This document shows positions 36,073-49,420 of a DNA stretch of 55,403 bases, piece by piece (position 1 is the stretch's first letter; every line of letters begins with the position of its first letter). The notes below the pieces were generated by a model that saw nothing but the letters and a program-made list of their open reading frames with translations, did not search any database and was not told where the DNA came from. Source of the DNA: Rhodococcus sp. 1168. Its GTDB lineage: Bacteria; Actinomycetota; Actinomycetes; Mycobacteriales; Mycobacteriaceae. The DNA lies in contig NZ_MKKY01000038.1 in the NCBI RefSeq assembly GCF_002091955.1, positions 1 through 55,403 on the forward strand, in the 5' to 3' direction. Position numbers and translations under genes: made by a program.

Positions 36073-36972
36073 ATGAATGTCGAGCGTTTGCGGATTCTTC
36101 GGGAGCTCGCCGACCGCGGGACGGTCGTGGCAGCGGCCTCAGCGCTGTCCTTGACGCCGTCCGCGGTGTCACAGCAGCTCAAACTGCTGGGCAAAGAAGC
36201 CGGCGTGACGCTTTTGGAACCCGACGGTCGCAGGTTGCGACTGACCGATGCCGGGCATGCGCTCGTGCTGCGCGCCGACGAGGTCGTATCAGCGCTGGAT
36301 AGGGCCGCAGCGGAGATGGCTTCGTACAGCAACTCCCCACGCGGGCGCGTGCGCGTCGCACTGTTTCCGTCGGGCGCAGCGCTACTGCTTCCCGGTGTGC
36401 TGGGGAGATTGAGCGAGAGCGGAACTCGCCTCGACGCGAGCGACGAGGACCTCCCCGCATCTTCCGCATCGGCGCTTCTTGCGGACTATGACGTCGTCTT
36501 GACTGATCGTGATGACGTTGCCCCGGCGACCGCGGCCATGCGCATCGAAGTCGTGCCGCTGATGCGCGAACCGATCGATCTGGTGTTGCCACCCGAACAT
36601 ATACTGGCAGAGCACGATTCGGTAGATGTGCGCCAGCTGGCGGATGAGCGCTGGATCAGCGTGCGTGGCGGCTTCCCGGTTGACGACGTACTGCTCTCGG
36701 TCGCTGCAGCTACCGGAGTGCAACCTCGAGTTGTGCAGCGAATCAATGATTTTCGAGTGACCGAGGAACTCGTGGCCCGCGGCCACGGCGTCGCGCTGAT
36801 GCCGCGTTTTGCGGTGGTGCATCCGCGGCTGGTTCGACTGCCGTTGAAGGGAGTGAAAGCCGGACGGATCTACGAACTCGCGACGCGGCCGGGAGCACAC
36901 AGGCTCCCGGCCGTGGCCGCGGTCATCGAGGCTTTTCGTGCGGAGGCTTCGCAGGTGAGCGGAAACACATGA
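36073..36972 (+). CDS. LysR-family transcriptional regulator
   Basis: A 299-residue regulator. The N-terminal HTH is MNVERLRILRELADRGTVVA followed by AASALSLTPSAVSQQLKLL; the rest is a periplasmic-binding-type effector domain (MRIEVVPLMREPIDLVLP and similar). The ATG at 36073 is the family-consistent start; an upstream in-frame ATG adds only six residues. It is divergent from the EamA exporter, which it probably activates in response to a metabolite. No strong ribosome site is seen. Confidence 0.88.
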   Translation: MNVERLRILRELADRGTVVAAASALSLTPSAVSQQLKLLGKEAGVTLLEPDGRRLRLTDAGHALVLRADEVVSALDRAAAEMASYSNSPRGRVRVALFPSGAALLLPGVLGRLSESGTRLDASDEDLPASSASALLADYDVVLTDRDDVAPATAAMRIEVVPLMREPIDLVLPPEHILAEHDSVDVRQLADERWISVRGGFPVDDVLLSVAAATGVQPRVVQRINDFRVTEELVARGHGVALMPRFAVVHPRLVRLPLKGVKAGRIYELATRPGAHRLPAVAAVIEAFRAEASQVSGNT

Positions 36973-36993
36973 CGTGCCATAGGTTTCCGCTCA
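36956..36993. terminator. Bidirectional terminator after the LysR gene
   Basis: An 11-bp perfect stem TGAGCGGAAAC / GTTTCCGCTCA with a 16-base loop spans the LysR stop and lies before the convergent SHOCT gene. Confidence 0.7.
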
Positions 36994-37010
36994 GATGCGG
37001 AGAAGTCTTT

Positions 37011-37403
37011 CTACTGTAGTGCCTTCGCCTTCAGCTGCGAGAATTCGTCATCGGTGATGGTTCCGCTGTCGAGAAGTGCCTTGGCGTGTGTAATCTCCTC
37101 GGCGGAGGTGCGTCCTGCGACCTGCTTGATGTACTGCTCTTGTTCGTCCCTTGCGTGCTGCATGGCCGAAACCTGACGCTTGGTCATATCGCCACCCTTG
37201 GCGATCAGGTAGATCAGCGCAGTGATGAACGGTGCCACGATGAGGAAGAAGACCCAGACGGCCTTTACCCATCCAGAGCTTTTGTGGTCCCTGAACAAGT
37301 CCCCGATGATCGAGAACAGCACCATGAGATAGGCGATGAATGCGAAACTGACGATGATCAGCCAGAGGAAATCCCAGAACGAATCCACGATTCGATGCTC
37401 CAT
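37011..37403 (-). CDS. PLDc_N and SHOCT-domain membrane protein
   Basis: A 130-residue protein. Two hydrophobic helices (FWDFLWLIIVSFAFIAYLMV and VKAVWVFFLIVAPFITALIY) match the PLDc_N pattern, followed by a coiled linker (KRQVSAMQHARDEQEQYIKQ) and a C-terminal SHOCT motif (EITHAKALLDSGTITDDEFS). The role is unknown; SHOCT domains are thought to aid oligomerisation. The ATG at 37403 is preferred; a TTG at 37418 is an alternative. It is divergent from a DUF6325 gene with a palindrome between. Confidence 0.82.
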   Translation of the reverse strand: MEHRIVDSFWDFLWLIIVSFAFIAYLMVLFSIIGDLFRDHKSSGWVKAVWVFFLIVAPFITALIYLIAKGGDMTKRQVSAMQHARDEQEQYIKQVAGRTSAEEITHAKALLDSGTITDDEFSQLKAKALQ

Positions 37404-37413
37404 TTCGAGTGAG

Positions 37414-37439
37414 ACCAATTTCCGGTGACAGAAATTGGT
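37414..37439. promoter_or_regulatory. Inverted repeat upstream of the SHOCT membrane gene
   Basis: ACCAATTTC and GAAATTGGT form a perfect 9-bp inverted repeat with an 8-base spacer, centred about 24 bp from the start codon of the leftward gene. It may be an operator or a leader hairpin. Confidence 0.5.
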
Positions 37440-37556
37440 GAAAGGCCTTGCACTTCAGTGTCACACTCGGCCTGAGCAAGATCATCATCCGAAAAAGGTG
37501 AATTCACCCACGCCGGATGATGCCGCCGGTGGTGAACAACGGGAAGTATCACTGCG

Positions 37557-37988
37557 ATGAGTGAGTCTGCGTTCGACGTAGGGCCTGTTGGCCTGTTGGT
37601 CATGACATTTCCCGGCGATCGGGCAAACCCCAAGGTGGTCGAGGCGCTGCAAAGCGTGATCGCACAGGGCTCGGTATCGCTTCTCGATCTGGTGTTCATC
37701 GGGCGAAGACCGGACGGAACGTATCGTCAGGTCGACGTCGACGAGAAACTCGAAGACGTGGGGCTCGAGATCCTCTCGCTCGAAGCCAAGGCACTGATCA
37801 GTGACGAGGACCTCGACGTCGTGCGTGAGTCCCTCGAACCGGGGACCTCTGCCGCAGTTCTCGTATACGAGCAGACCTGGGCCCGAACCTTCGCGAACGC
37901 AGCACGAACGGCAGGTGGCGAAGTTGCGCTGCACGTTCAAATTCCACGCGAAACAGTCGAAATCGCGCTCGCCGCAGCGCTGGTATAG
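37557..37988 (+). CDS. DUF6325/DUF1269-like small protein
   Basis: A 143-residue soluble protein. The pattern GPVGLLVMTFPGDRANPKVV, then SVSLLDLVFIGRRPDG and SAAVLVYEQTWARTFANAA, matches the actinobacterial family that is regularly paired with a downstream SHOCT protein. No function is known. GGGAAG is about 11 bases before the ATG. Its stop is nine bases before the next gene, so the two form an operon. Confidence 0.78.
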   Translation: MSESAFDVGPVGLLVMTFPGDRANPKVVEALQSVIAQGSVSLLDLVFIGRRPDGTYRQVDVDEKLEDVGLEILSLEAKALISDEDLDVVRESLEPGTSAAVLVYEQTWARTFANAARTAGGEVALHVQIPRETVEIALAAALV

Positions 37989-37997
37989 GAGAAACAC

Positions 37998-38303
37998 ATG
38001 GTATTCGGACGAGGACGCGTCGGTAGGCCGGGACTACTCGGAACTGTAGCCCGCACCGCTGTCGTCGCAGGGACGGCAAACGCAACGTCCAACGCGATGA
38101 ACCGCCGCAGACAATCGCGCGAGCAACAAGACCAGGACGCACAGTCCTATCGGTACGAACAACAGGCACCACCACCACCAGTAGCCGCGCCTCCAGCCGA
38201 GGACGACCTCGTCGGCAAGATCCAGAAACTGGCTGCGTTGCGTGATGCGGGGGTGCTCGACGCGAACGAGTTCGCGGCAGCGAAAGCAAAGCTCCTCGCC
38301 TGA
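37998..38303 (+). CDS. SHOCT-domain protein
   Basis: A 101-residue protein with a short basic N-terminus (MVFGRGRVGRPGLLGTVART), a weak hydrophobic AVVAGTANATSNAM stretch, a Gln/Pro-rich linker and a C-terminal SHOCT motif (KIQKLAALRDAGVLDANEFA). AGGAG precedes the ATG by eight bases. Together with the DUF6325 gene it forms a small conserved operon, and a second SHOCT gene lies on the opposite strand. Function is unknown. Confidence 0.82.
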   Translation: MVFGRGRVGRPGLLGTVARTAVVAGTANATSNAMNRRRQSREQQDQDAQSYRYEQQAPPPPVAAPPAEDDLVGKIQKLAALRDAGVLDANEFAAAKAKLLA

Positions 38304-38320
38304 TCCCCGGGGGCGGTGGA

Positions 38321-38364
38321 ATCACTCGGGCCCTTCTCCGCCGGCGGAGAAGGGCCCGAGTGAT
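38321..38364. terminator. 44-bp perfect palindrome between the SHOCT gene and leuA
   Basis: A 22-bp arm (starting ATCACTCGGGCCC) is followed directly by its exact complement with no spacer; in RNA it would form a very strong hairpin with a small loop. It separates convergent genes and acts most simply as a bidirectional terminator. Confidence 0.85.
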
Positions 38365-38375
38365 CTTCCAGCGAG

Positions 38376-40214
<1,839 letters not shown>

Positions 40215-40229
40215 TTATCGACCGGCGCG

Positions 40230-40275
40230 AAAAACCCCGCGACGGGAAGCCAGTCTGGTTCAGACCCCGTCGCGG
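40230..40275 (-). terminator. leuA attenuator (terminator hairpin)
   Basis: On the minus strand, CCGCGACGGG (40266-40275) pairs with CCCGTCGCGG (40237-40246) and is followed by GG and five T residues. The upstream arm overlaps the end of the leader peptide. An inner GGTCTG/CAGACT-type stem could compete. This is a typical transcription attenuator controlled by leucine-tRNA supply. Confidence 0.88.
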
Positions 40276-40301
40276 CGATCGAGGAGGAGCGCACGCTGCA
40301 T
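40260..40301 (-). CDS. leuL: leuA leader peptide
   Basis: A 13-residue open frame, MQRALLLDRRDGV, with three consecutive CTC leucine codons. Its final codons form the upstream arm of the attenuator, and leuA begins 78 bp past the leader stop. Ribosome stalling at the leucine codons under leucine shortage would disrupt the terminator and let leuA be transcribed. Conserved leaders of this kind are known upstream of leuA in corynebacteria and related actinomycetes. Confidence 0.85.
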   Translation of the reverse strand: MQRALLLDRRDGV

Positions 40302-40357
40302 GAATAGAAGTGTACTACCGCGAGCGCTAACCTCGTGCCGGGGTCGGTGAGGAAAGT

Positions 40358-40591
40358 TCAATCGGGAAGTCTTCGCAACTCCACGACGGTCAATCCCAAC
40401 GCGTCGAAACGCGCCAGCATCCCGCGCAGGGCGGACTCGTCGTCCACCGGGCCGAACAGCCGGGTGAACGGCACCGGGACTTCGGTGGTGGCGAGATCGG
40501 GGAAGGCAGCCTGCGCACGTTCGGACAGCTCACCCTCGACGAGAAATTCATATCGAACTCTGCGGGTGTTGGTATCGGCGGGCTGAGCCAT
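40358..40591 (-). CDS. Small conserved actinobacterial protein
   Basis: A 77-residue protein, MAQPADTNTRRVRYEFLVEG, then AQAAFPDLATTEVPVPFTRL and DDESALRGMLARFDALGLTV. The ferredoxin-like beta-alpha pattern and the PDL...LFGPV...DE...LRGML signature recur in many actinobacterial hypothetical proteins. Function is unknown. AAGGAG lies eight bases upstream of the ATG. It may be cotranscribed with the LuxR gene 111 bp upstream. Confidence 0.72.
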   Translation of the reverse strand: MAQPADTNTRRVRYEFLVEGELSERAQAAFPDLATTEVPVPFTRLFGPVDDESALRGMLARFDALGLTVVELRRLPD

Positions 40592-40702
40592 GGCGCTGCT
40601 CCTTCGCGGTCCGCTGCTGGCGTTACTGCCAGGTTGCGCGCCCCCGGCCGTCGCGGCATCACCCGCAGATGGTGAACCCGCGTGCAGTCTCGAGCCGGCG
40701 CA

Positions 40703-43324
40703 TCACAACAGGCCGAGCTCGTGCGCGGCGGCAATCGCGTCGCGACGCGATCTGACCTCGAGCTTGCGGTAGATGCCACGTAGATGCGTCTTGACGGTGT
40801 TGACCGACACGAAATGGTCGGACGCGATTTGCTCGGCAGTACGCCAGGACGGCAGCTCTCGGAGTAATTCCAATTCGCGGCGGGTCAGTGCGTCCGACAT
40901 CCTCGAATCGGCCGTAGCAGGATGCCTCGGTACTGCTTCGCGGGCCCGATCTGCGAATGGCTCGAGCAGACCGAAGCGTCCACGATTGTGCGTGAGAATG
41001 TCCCGCAAAGCGGTGCCGCCCTCGGCGAACGGAAGTAGTACCGCCTCGGGTTCGGCCTCGGCAAGAGCGCGGCATACGAGCTCGAACGCGCGTGCTGGAT
41101 TCCGTCGGGCCAGTGCGACATTGACGGCCGTGATCGTAGCGCGAATGGTGGTCGTGAAGCTGGCGCATCGAAGCTGACCGTCGAGAATCGGCGCAAGCTC
41201 GGTGTCTGCGGCGTCGAAGCGTCCGTGCACGCGGTGGATCTCGGCGGCCAGCAGGGCAACCTCGCCGACCATGCCGAGCCGCCGCCTCGTGACTGCTACC
41301 AGTTCGCTGGCCCAGAGCGTCTCGCCTGCCGTCAGGTATCGACGCTGGACCATCGGTGCCAGCAATGCCTCGTATGCGGGAATCACCGGATGAACCGACT
41401 CTAGCCACTCACGGCCTGCGGCGCTCACTTCCTCGATCGAGCCGTTCAACACGAGAGCCGCGCGTTTGCCGTACTGCGCTACGGCGGAATCCGCGGATCG
41501 TCCGATGCTCGACCACAGATTCTCCGGTGCCACCGACGTCGGGGTCATCCGAATGTGGGCAACGAGAGGTTCGAGCGATTCGGCGACCGCGAAAAGCGGA
41601 GTCTCGGTCAGTGAGTGCATACGTGCATAAGTGACGGCGCGCTGGCCACGAGCGGCGGCCTCGGTCAATCGGCCGGTGAGAAAGCAGATCCCGGCCGAGG
41701 CCACCAGACAGGTCGTGACAACCGATGGAAGATTCCCGGCCCGACCGTTCGCTACTGCGTCCTCGAGGTAGCGCTGCGCCTCGAGGGTTCGACCGAGATG
41801 CAGCTCGGCGAGTCCGGCGATCAGCAGCGCGTAGGAATCGAGTTCGGGCGAGCCGGATTTGCCGAACTCCACCTCGCGCAAGCGCCCCAAGGCGCCCTCG
41901 ATGTCGTTGCCGACGTGCAGTGTCGTGTGAATCTCGAGGGTTCGACGCATAATCTCGAGATGGAAGCCCGCTAGCTCGTCGACTGGCCTGCGCCGTAGCG
42001 CCATCAGCGTCGAGACTGCCGGCGCGACACTTCCGCTGGCCAATAGTGCTGCCGCGCTGATCAACTGAACGATCTCGCTTCGACGTACCGAAGCCGGACT
42101 GTTGTCGATAGCGGTCAGAACCTCCGAGGCGTTGCCGCGCAGTACGAGTCCGAGACCGAACTCGCCGATGATGTCGAGAATCGATCTCGAATCACCAGCC
42201 TGCACGCTGTGCTGCAGAGCCTGCAGTGGCTGCCGGTAGTCGCTGAACCAGGTCGACGCGACGCGCTCGAGGCTTCTGATCTGCTCGGCCCCGAGGCGGC
42301 AGATCTCGGCTCGAAGATAACCGCGCATCAGCGGGTGATATCGATAGGTGGGTTCCGATCCGGGGATCTGATCGATGAGGAAGTTCTGCGCGAGCAGGTG
42401 ATCGATGGTGGCCTGCGCACCCCCGACGCCGGTCAACTTCTCGGCGAGATCGGTTGTGAACCAGTCGGGCACGGAGGTCTCGATGAGGAACGTACGAGCA
42501 GCGTCGGGGAGTCCGGCCAGGATCTCGTTCACGAGGTAGTCGGCGACCGTGTGATGGGTTCCGGTGAAACCTTCGATGAGTTCGGGAGAACTCGCGCCAC
42601 CGCTCAGCGTCATCGCAGCCAGCCTCAGGCCCGCTGCCCAGCCCTCGGTTCGGTTCATGACCTTCGCCAGATCGCCTCGGGCAAGGGCGATTCCGGATCG
42701 CTGGAACATCTCCTGCGCCTCTTCGGTGGTGAATGCCAGGTCGGCTGCGGAGATGTCGAGGACGAGTCCGTCGAGCCGCGGTTTCTGCAGCGCGAGTGGA
42801 GGTTCGAATCGTCCAGCGACGATGATCCGGAGATTACAAGGGGGCCAACGCAGAAACGTACCCAGAAGGGCCAGTACTTCACGGTTGTGCAAGAGATGCG
42901 CGTCGTCGAATATCAGGCAGATCAGTGCGTCGACGCTCTCGATGGCCTCGACCAACAGTGCGCTGAACTCCGAGTAGAACGGATCACCTACGGATGGAAG
43001 GGACCCGACAGCAGAAGCGAGGTGGGGCGATCCACATTGGGCGAGCGCTGAGACGATGCAGGCTCTGAGCACGGCCACGTCGTTGTCGGATTCATCGATG
43101 GTGATCCATGCGAGAAGGGTGTCGTCTTCGGCGTCGATCGTATGGACCCAATCGACGAGCAGGGTCGTTTTGCCTGAACCGGCGGGCGCCGTGATGACGG
43201 CGATGGGGCTGCGGTCACCTGTGGGTTCGAGCAGAGTCAGGAGGCGCCGTCTCCGAATCGTGGCACCGGATCTCCGTGGTTTGCGGCTTCGCACTCTCGG
43301 TGCGGCACAGTACAGCGTATTCAT
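40703..43324 (-). CDS. Large LuxR-family (LAL/MalT-type) transcriptional regulator
   Basis: An 873-residue STAND-type activator. The N-terminal ATPase has Walker A APAGSGKTTLLVDWV near residue 50 and Walker B-like LICLIFDDAHLL; the middle is an alpha-helical TPR-like sensor. The C-terminal LuxR HTH (LTRRELELLRELPSWRTAEQ, then DHFVSVNTVKTHLRGIYRKL) ends the protein. The ATG at 43324 is chosen because GGGAGACGG lies just upstream. Such regulators respond to a ligand and ATP; the target genes are unknown and no metabolic gene is adjacent. Confidence 0.9.
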   Translation of the reverse strand: MNTLYCAAPRVRSRKPRRSGATIRRRRLLTLLEPTGDRSPIAVITAPAGSGKTTLLVDWVHTIDAEDDTLLAWITIDESDNDVAVLRACIVSALAQCGSPHLASAVGSLPSVGDPFYSEFSALLVEAIESVDALICLIFDDAHLLHNREVLALLGTFLRWPPCNLRIIVAGRFEPPLALQKPRLDGLVLDISAADLAFTTEEAQEMFQRSGIALARGDLAKVMNRTEGWAAGLRLAAMTLSGGASSPELIEGFTGTHHTVADYLVNEILAGLPDAARTFLIETSVPDWFTTDLAEKLTGVGGAQATIDHLLAQNFLIDQIPGSEPTYRYHPLMRGYLRAEICRLGAEQIRSLERVASTWFSDYRQPLQALQHSVQAGDSRSILDIIGEFGLGLVLRGNASEVLTAIDNSPASVRRSEIVQLISAAALLASGSVAPAVSTLMALRRRPVDELAGFHLEIMRRTLEIHTTLHVGNDIEGALGRLREVEFGKSGSPELDSYALLIAGLAELHLGRTLEAQRYLEDAVANGRAGNLPSVVTTCLVASAGICFLTGRLTEAAARGQRAVTYARMHSLTETPLFAVAESLEPLVAHIRMTPTSVAPENLWSSIGRSADSAVAQYGKRAALVLNGSIEEVSAAGREWLESVHPVIPAYEALLAPMVQRRYLTAGETLWASELVAVTRRRLGMVGEVALLAAEIHRVHGRFDAADTELAPILDGQLRCASFTTTIRATITAVNVALARRNPARAFELVCRALAEAEPEAVLLPFAEGGTALRDILTHNRGRFGLLEPFADRAREAVPRHPATADSRMSDALTRRELELLRELPSWRTAEQIASDHFVSVNTVKTHLRGIYRKLEVRSRRDAIAAAHELGLL

Positions 43325-43730
43325 ATACGACCGTCTCCCGACAAAATGCCACACGGAGGTTGCTGGACGCGTCGATAATAATTCACTCGAGGTGATCTTG
43401 GGCGATTAAAGTCCATTCAAAACTCATCGGTATGTTTAGCAACAATATGCATACCTAGTGACTTTTTATAGGGCATTTGCCGGATGCATCGAATGCTCGA
43501 GGTGAAACATCCTGCTGCGTGGTCTCCTAGGCCGAGCTGTGTGGCGTCCGATTTGTCGCGAATGTCAAGACCGATTCGGTTGCCAGCCCACCACCGTGTC
43601 GCTGCAGGTCAAGGGCTCCAAGGGGGCCTCCCCGGAACACCCAAGGCTGCTGGCGACGGCATACCTCGGTAAGGTAGCAGGGCCAGATGCACCACAAACA
43701 CACACGAAATTGCACCGGAGGTACACACGC
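43325..43730. other. Divergent intergenic region LAL regulator / ask
   Basis: The first 150 bases are A/T-rich (for example CTTTTTATAGGG near 43460) and include the inverted repeat GGTATG...CATACC (43429-43455, 15-base spacer), a possible operator. The rest up to the ask ribosome site at about 43717 has no supported gene. No lysine riboswitch structure was recognised. Confidence 0.5.
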
Positions 43731-46024
<2,294 letters not shown>

Positions 46025-46038
46025 ATCTACCCGATCTG

Positions 46039-46071
46039 CTCCCCGGTTGCGCGCTCAGCACAACCGGGGAG
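46039..46071. terminator. Bidirectional terminator after asd
   Basis: A perfect 11-bp stem CTCCCCGGTTG / CAACCGGGGAG with an 11-base loop, between convergent asd and the ABC ATPase gene. Confidence 0.8.
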
Positions 46072-46087
46072 TGAATTGCAGTGAGCG

Positions 46088-47164
46088 TCAGCCCAACCGG
46101 TGTCCGTCGCCCGATCCGTCGAACAGATGCGCATGGGCCTCGTCGAACCGGACGTGCACGACCTGGCCCTTCTGCGGTGGATCACGCCAGTCGGCGCGCG
46201 CGACGATCGTCTGCGTCCGGCCGTTGATATCAGCGCGACCGAACACGAAAGCTTCCGAGCCGAGTTCCTCGACGATGTCGATCTCGAGCTTCAGTCCCGA
46301 GTCTGCGATCTGCACGTGTTCGGGCCGGATCCCGAACACGACCTCCGCCCCGGATGACGCCGCAAGGGCCTCGCGCTGAACCGGAATGACCTGATCTCCG
46401 ATCTGCACCCCGCCGTAGGTAATCGGCAGCGTGAACAAATTCATCGACGGTGAACCCATGAATCCCGCGACGAACACGTTGACCGGGGTTCGGTACAGCT
46501 CGCGCGGTGAAGCGCACTGCTGCAGCACTCCACCCTTCAAAACTGCGACGCGGTCTCCCATGGTCATCGCTTCGACCTGATCGTGCGTCACGTAGACGGT
46601 GGTGGTGGCCAATCTCCGTTGCAGTTGGGCGATCTGGGTACGCGTCTGCACCCGCAACTTCGCGTCGAGGTTGGACAGTGGTTCGTCCATGAGAAACACT
46701 TGCGGCTGACGCACGATGGCGCGCCCCATGGCAACTCGCTGCCGTTGGCCACCGGAGAGTGCCTTCGGCTTCCGGTCGAGGTAGTCCTCCAGGTCCAGAA
46801 GCTTTGCGGCCTCGAGGACTCGCGTCTTGATCTCTTCCTTGCTCGCCTTCGCAAGCTTGAGCGCGAAGCCCATGTTCTCGGCGACGCTCATGTGCGGATA
46901 GAGCGCGTAGTTCTGGAACACCATCGCGATGTCGCGATCCTTCGGCTCGGCGTCGGTGACGTCCTTGCCTCCGATGAGGATCCGTCCGCTGTTCACTTCT
47001 TCGAGACCGGCAAGCATGCGGAGCGAGGTGGACTTGCCGCAACCGGATGGGCCGACGAGAACGAGAAACTCGCCGTCCTCTATCTCGAGGTCCAGTGCGT
47101 CCACCGCAGGCGCATCCGAGCCGGGAAAAAGTCTGCTCGCGCGGTCGAATGTAATCGATGCCAT
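46088..47164 (-). CDS. Sugar-type ABC transporter ATP-binding protein (UgpC/MsmX-like)
   Basis: A 358-residue ATPase. Walker A is [16 protein letters not shown], the signature is [16 protein letters not shown], Walker B is [16 protein letters not shown] and the switch histidine is in [11 protein letters not shown]. The C-terminal 120 residues form the TOBE/MOP domain of the carbohydrate importers ([16 protein letters not shown]). The ATG at 47164 ([13 protein letters not shown]) has GGAGGG upstream. No permease or binding protein is adjacent, so it probably serves one or more sugar importers elsewhere, as MsmX does. Confidence 0.92.
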   Translation of the reverse strand: MASITFDRASRLFPGSDAPAVDALDLEIEDGEFLVLVGPSGCGKSTSLRMLAGLEEVNSGRILIGGKDVTDAEPKDRDIAMVFQNYALYPHMSVAENMGFALKLAKASKEEIKTRVLEAAKLLDLEDYLDRKPKALSGGQRQRVAMGRAIVRQPQVFLMDEPLSNLDAKLRVQTRTQIAQLQRRLATTTVYVTHDQVEAMTMGDRVAVLKGGVLQQCASPRELYRTPVNVFVAGFMGSPSMNLFTLPITYGGVQIGDQVIPVQREALAASSGAEVVFGIRPEHVQIADSGLKLEIDIVEELGSEAFVFGRADINGRTQTIVARADWRDPPQKGQVVHVRFDEAHAHLFDGSGDGHRLG

Positions 47165-47319
47165 GTTCTGTGAAATCCCTCCACCGGCAGGAACGTGCCG
47201 GACGATCCGAGTGTGGGGTATCGACGGGTGCCGACAAAGATACATAGTATGGGCGTCGTCACACTGGTGGGCGGGAGGGTAGCCCGCGGAACGACCCAGA
47301 TGCACGGGAGGGTGAAGGT

Positions 47320-49137
47320 ATGGGTGCGGAAGGGATATCGCGTAGGTCGGTCTTTCGGAGTCTCGCTTTGGTTGCCGCTGTTGCCGGGGGTGCAGCGCTA
47401 CCGTCGAGTTCGGTAGCTCGGCGGGCTTTTGCCGACGATATCTTCGGCGGCCGTAGCCCGTTGCTGTTCCATTCGCCGACGCTTGCACCGTTTCGTGATG
47501 AGTTGCCGAGGCTGCCGGTTGTCGGGGGTTCGCAGGTGTCGCTCGATGCGCGCAGCGCAATGCATTCTTTCCATGCCGATCTCCCGGCCGGTCCGACGTT
47601 CGGATACGGCGAGCTCGACTATCTGGGCCCGACCATCGAGTCCGTGCAGGGTCAGCCGTGGACGTTGAACTACACCAATCGCACCGAAGGCAATCCGCTT
47701 GCAGCCGATGTGGATACTTCGCTGCACGGGATGATCGAGCAGGACCGGCACATGACCCCGACGTCGCTGCATCTGCATGGGAGTATCACTCCGCCCGACA
47801 GTGACGGTAACTCCGAGATGCTCGTCCGCCCGGGTGAGTCTCTCACCCATAGGTTTCCGGGGCTCAACGAAGCAGCCGGGCTCTGGTACCACGATCATGC
47901 GATGTCGATGACGCGCATCAACGTCTACGCAGGTTTGGTCGGAATGAATTTGGTTCGGGATCAATTCGATTCGGGTCTTGCCGACAATTCTTTGGGGTTA
48001 CCGTCCGGTGAGTTCGAAGTACCGTTGGTGTTGCAGGAAAAGATCATGAATCCTGACGGCAGTATGAGAATCAGGTCCAATATTACTGTCCCCCAGGGTA
48101 AATGGGAAGGCGGAGGGACCGGCGACGTCGGCGTCGTCAATGGGAAGATCTGGCCGACGATGGAAGTCGCGCGTGGGCTGTACCGTTTCCGCATCGTCAA
48201 CGCCGGCTCCTACAGTGTGTGGAATCTGTTCTTCGGCAACAGGATGCGGTTCTGGGTGATCGGGAACGACGGCGGGCTTCTCGAGGCGCCGGTGCAGACC
48301 GACAGTATTCGACTGGCACCGGCCGAGCGGGTGGATGTGCTGGTCGATCTCGGCTCGCTGGCACCCGGCGAACTCGTAGAGCTCCGCAACGACGAGCCGC
48401 CACCAGCCCAGGCTGCATCGTTGGGAGCGGTGCCGATGCCATTGTTCTGTCAGTTCAGGGTGGCGTCAGGCCGAGGATATGTCGGTGACGTCATGACGAT
48501 GTACCGCGGCGGCAAGGGGCAGCCACCACTGCTCCCGACGGTTCCTGCTGCTCAGGTTCAGCGGACGGTGACCGTCAATCAGCCTTCGGCAGGGTTGTCG
48601 TCGGCGCCGCCGATGATGACGCTCAACAACCTTCGATACAGCGACCCGGATATCGAGATGCCGACGCAGGGCGTCGTCGAACAGTGGAACATCGTCAACA
48701 CCACCCTCGAACCGCACCCGATTCACCTGCATCTGGTGCACTTTCGCACGCTCGGCCGAGCGGCGGTGGATCTGACGGCGTATATGCGGGACAGTCCGCG
48801 CCCGGACGTCGGCGTCAAGTGGGCACCCGACGTCGAGCGATATGTGACCGGACCGCTCTCTCCGCCGGCCGCATGGGAGTCGGGCGCGAAAGACACCGTC
48901 AACACGTATCCGGGGACCGTCACCCGAATTCTCGTGCGATTCCCCACCGCCGATGAACTCGGATTCGATCCTGATGCAACGTTTGCCGGTCCTGCGCCTA
49001 TGCACGATGGCGGCCATGCAGGTCACGAGGCTGGTGGCCAGGGTGGTTCGACCGAGCTGCAGGGATACATGTGGCACTGTCACATGCTCGATCACGAGGA
49101 TCACGAGATGATGCTGCGTTACCGACTACGTGCCTAG
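47320..49137 (+). CDS. Tat-exported multicopper oxidase
   Basis: A 605-residue oxidase of the CotA/phenoxazinone synthase/bilirubin oxidase type. The N-terminus carries a twin-arginine signal (SRRSVFRS, hydrophobic [10 protein letters not shown], then ARRAFA). Copper ligands are complete: [22 protein letters not shown] and [14 protein letters not shown] for the type 1, 2 and 3 sites. It would oxidise phenolic or metal substrates with reduction of oxygen outside the cytoplasm, possibly copper. It is divergent from the ABC ATPase. The stop is followed directly by the truncated IS5-type sequence. Confidence 0.92.
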   Translation: MGAEGISRRSVFRSLALVAAVAGGAALPSSSVARRAFADDIFGGRSPLLFHSPTLAPFRDELPRLPVVGGSQVSLDARSAMHSFHADLPAGPTFGYGELDYLGPTIESVQGQPWTLNYTNRTEGNPLAADVDTSLHGMIEQDRHMTPTSLHLHGSITPPDSDGNSEMLVRPGESLTHRFPGLNEAAGLWYHDHAMSMTRINVYAGLVGMNLVRDQFDSGLADNSLGLPSGEFEVPLVLQEKIMNPDGSMRIRSNITVPQGKWEGGGTGDVGVVNGKIWPTMEVARGLYRFRIVNAGSYSVWNLFFGNRMRFWVIGNDGGLLEAPVQTDSIRLAPAERVDVLVDLGSLAPGELVELRNDEPPPAQAASLGAVPMPLFCQFRVASGRGYVGDVMTMYRGGKGQPPLLPTVPAAQVQRTVTVNQPSAGLSSAPPMMTLNNLRYSDPDIEMPTQGVVEQWNIVNTTLEPHPIHLHLVHFRTLGRAAVDLTAYMRDSPRPDVGVKWAPDVERYVTGPLSPPAAWESGAKDTVNTYPGTVTRILVRFPTADELGFDPDATFAGPAPMHDGGHAGHEAGGQGGSTELQGYMWHCHMLDHEDHEMMLRYRLRA

Positions 49138-49184
49138 GGCGTGTCGCCTAGAACTGGGAGTGGTTGTGCCCGAGAATGTTTGGT

Positions 49185-49271
49185 ATGTCGAGAACGAAGA
49201 TGTTCGCCGATGCTCAGTGGGAAATGATCGAACCGTTGCTCCCGTCATCCGACGGTTGTCGTCTGCTATGA
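49185..49271 (+). pseudogene. IS5-type transposase, N-terminal fragment
   Basis: The frame MSRTKMFADAQWEMIEPLLP, then SSDG, is the common start of IS5-family (DUF4096) transposases. After about 25 codons similarity ends and the frame closes as the IS21-type end begins. No other part of the IS5 copy is found on the far side of the IS21 element. The fragment starts 47 bp after the multicopper oxidase stop. Confidence 0.75.
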
Positions 49272-49420
49272 GCATGGGACCAGTTTGACCTGATTCTGCC
49301 AGGGTGATGGGACCACCTGGATTGCCAGTTATGGGACCACCGGCGCGCCTTGCCGGTGGTTTCGTCGTTTGTTCGTTCGATCGTCTGTGACAACTCAACA
49401 AGGTCACGGAGGTCGACGGC

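Noticed and set aside
43460..43730. Lysine riboswitch in the ask leader
   Set aside because: No conserved L-box core could be recognised, and actinobacterial ask genes usually lack one.
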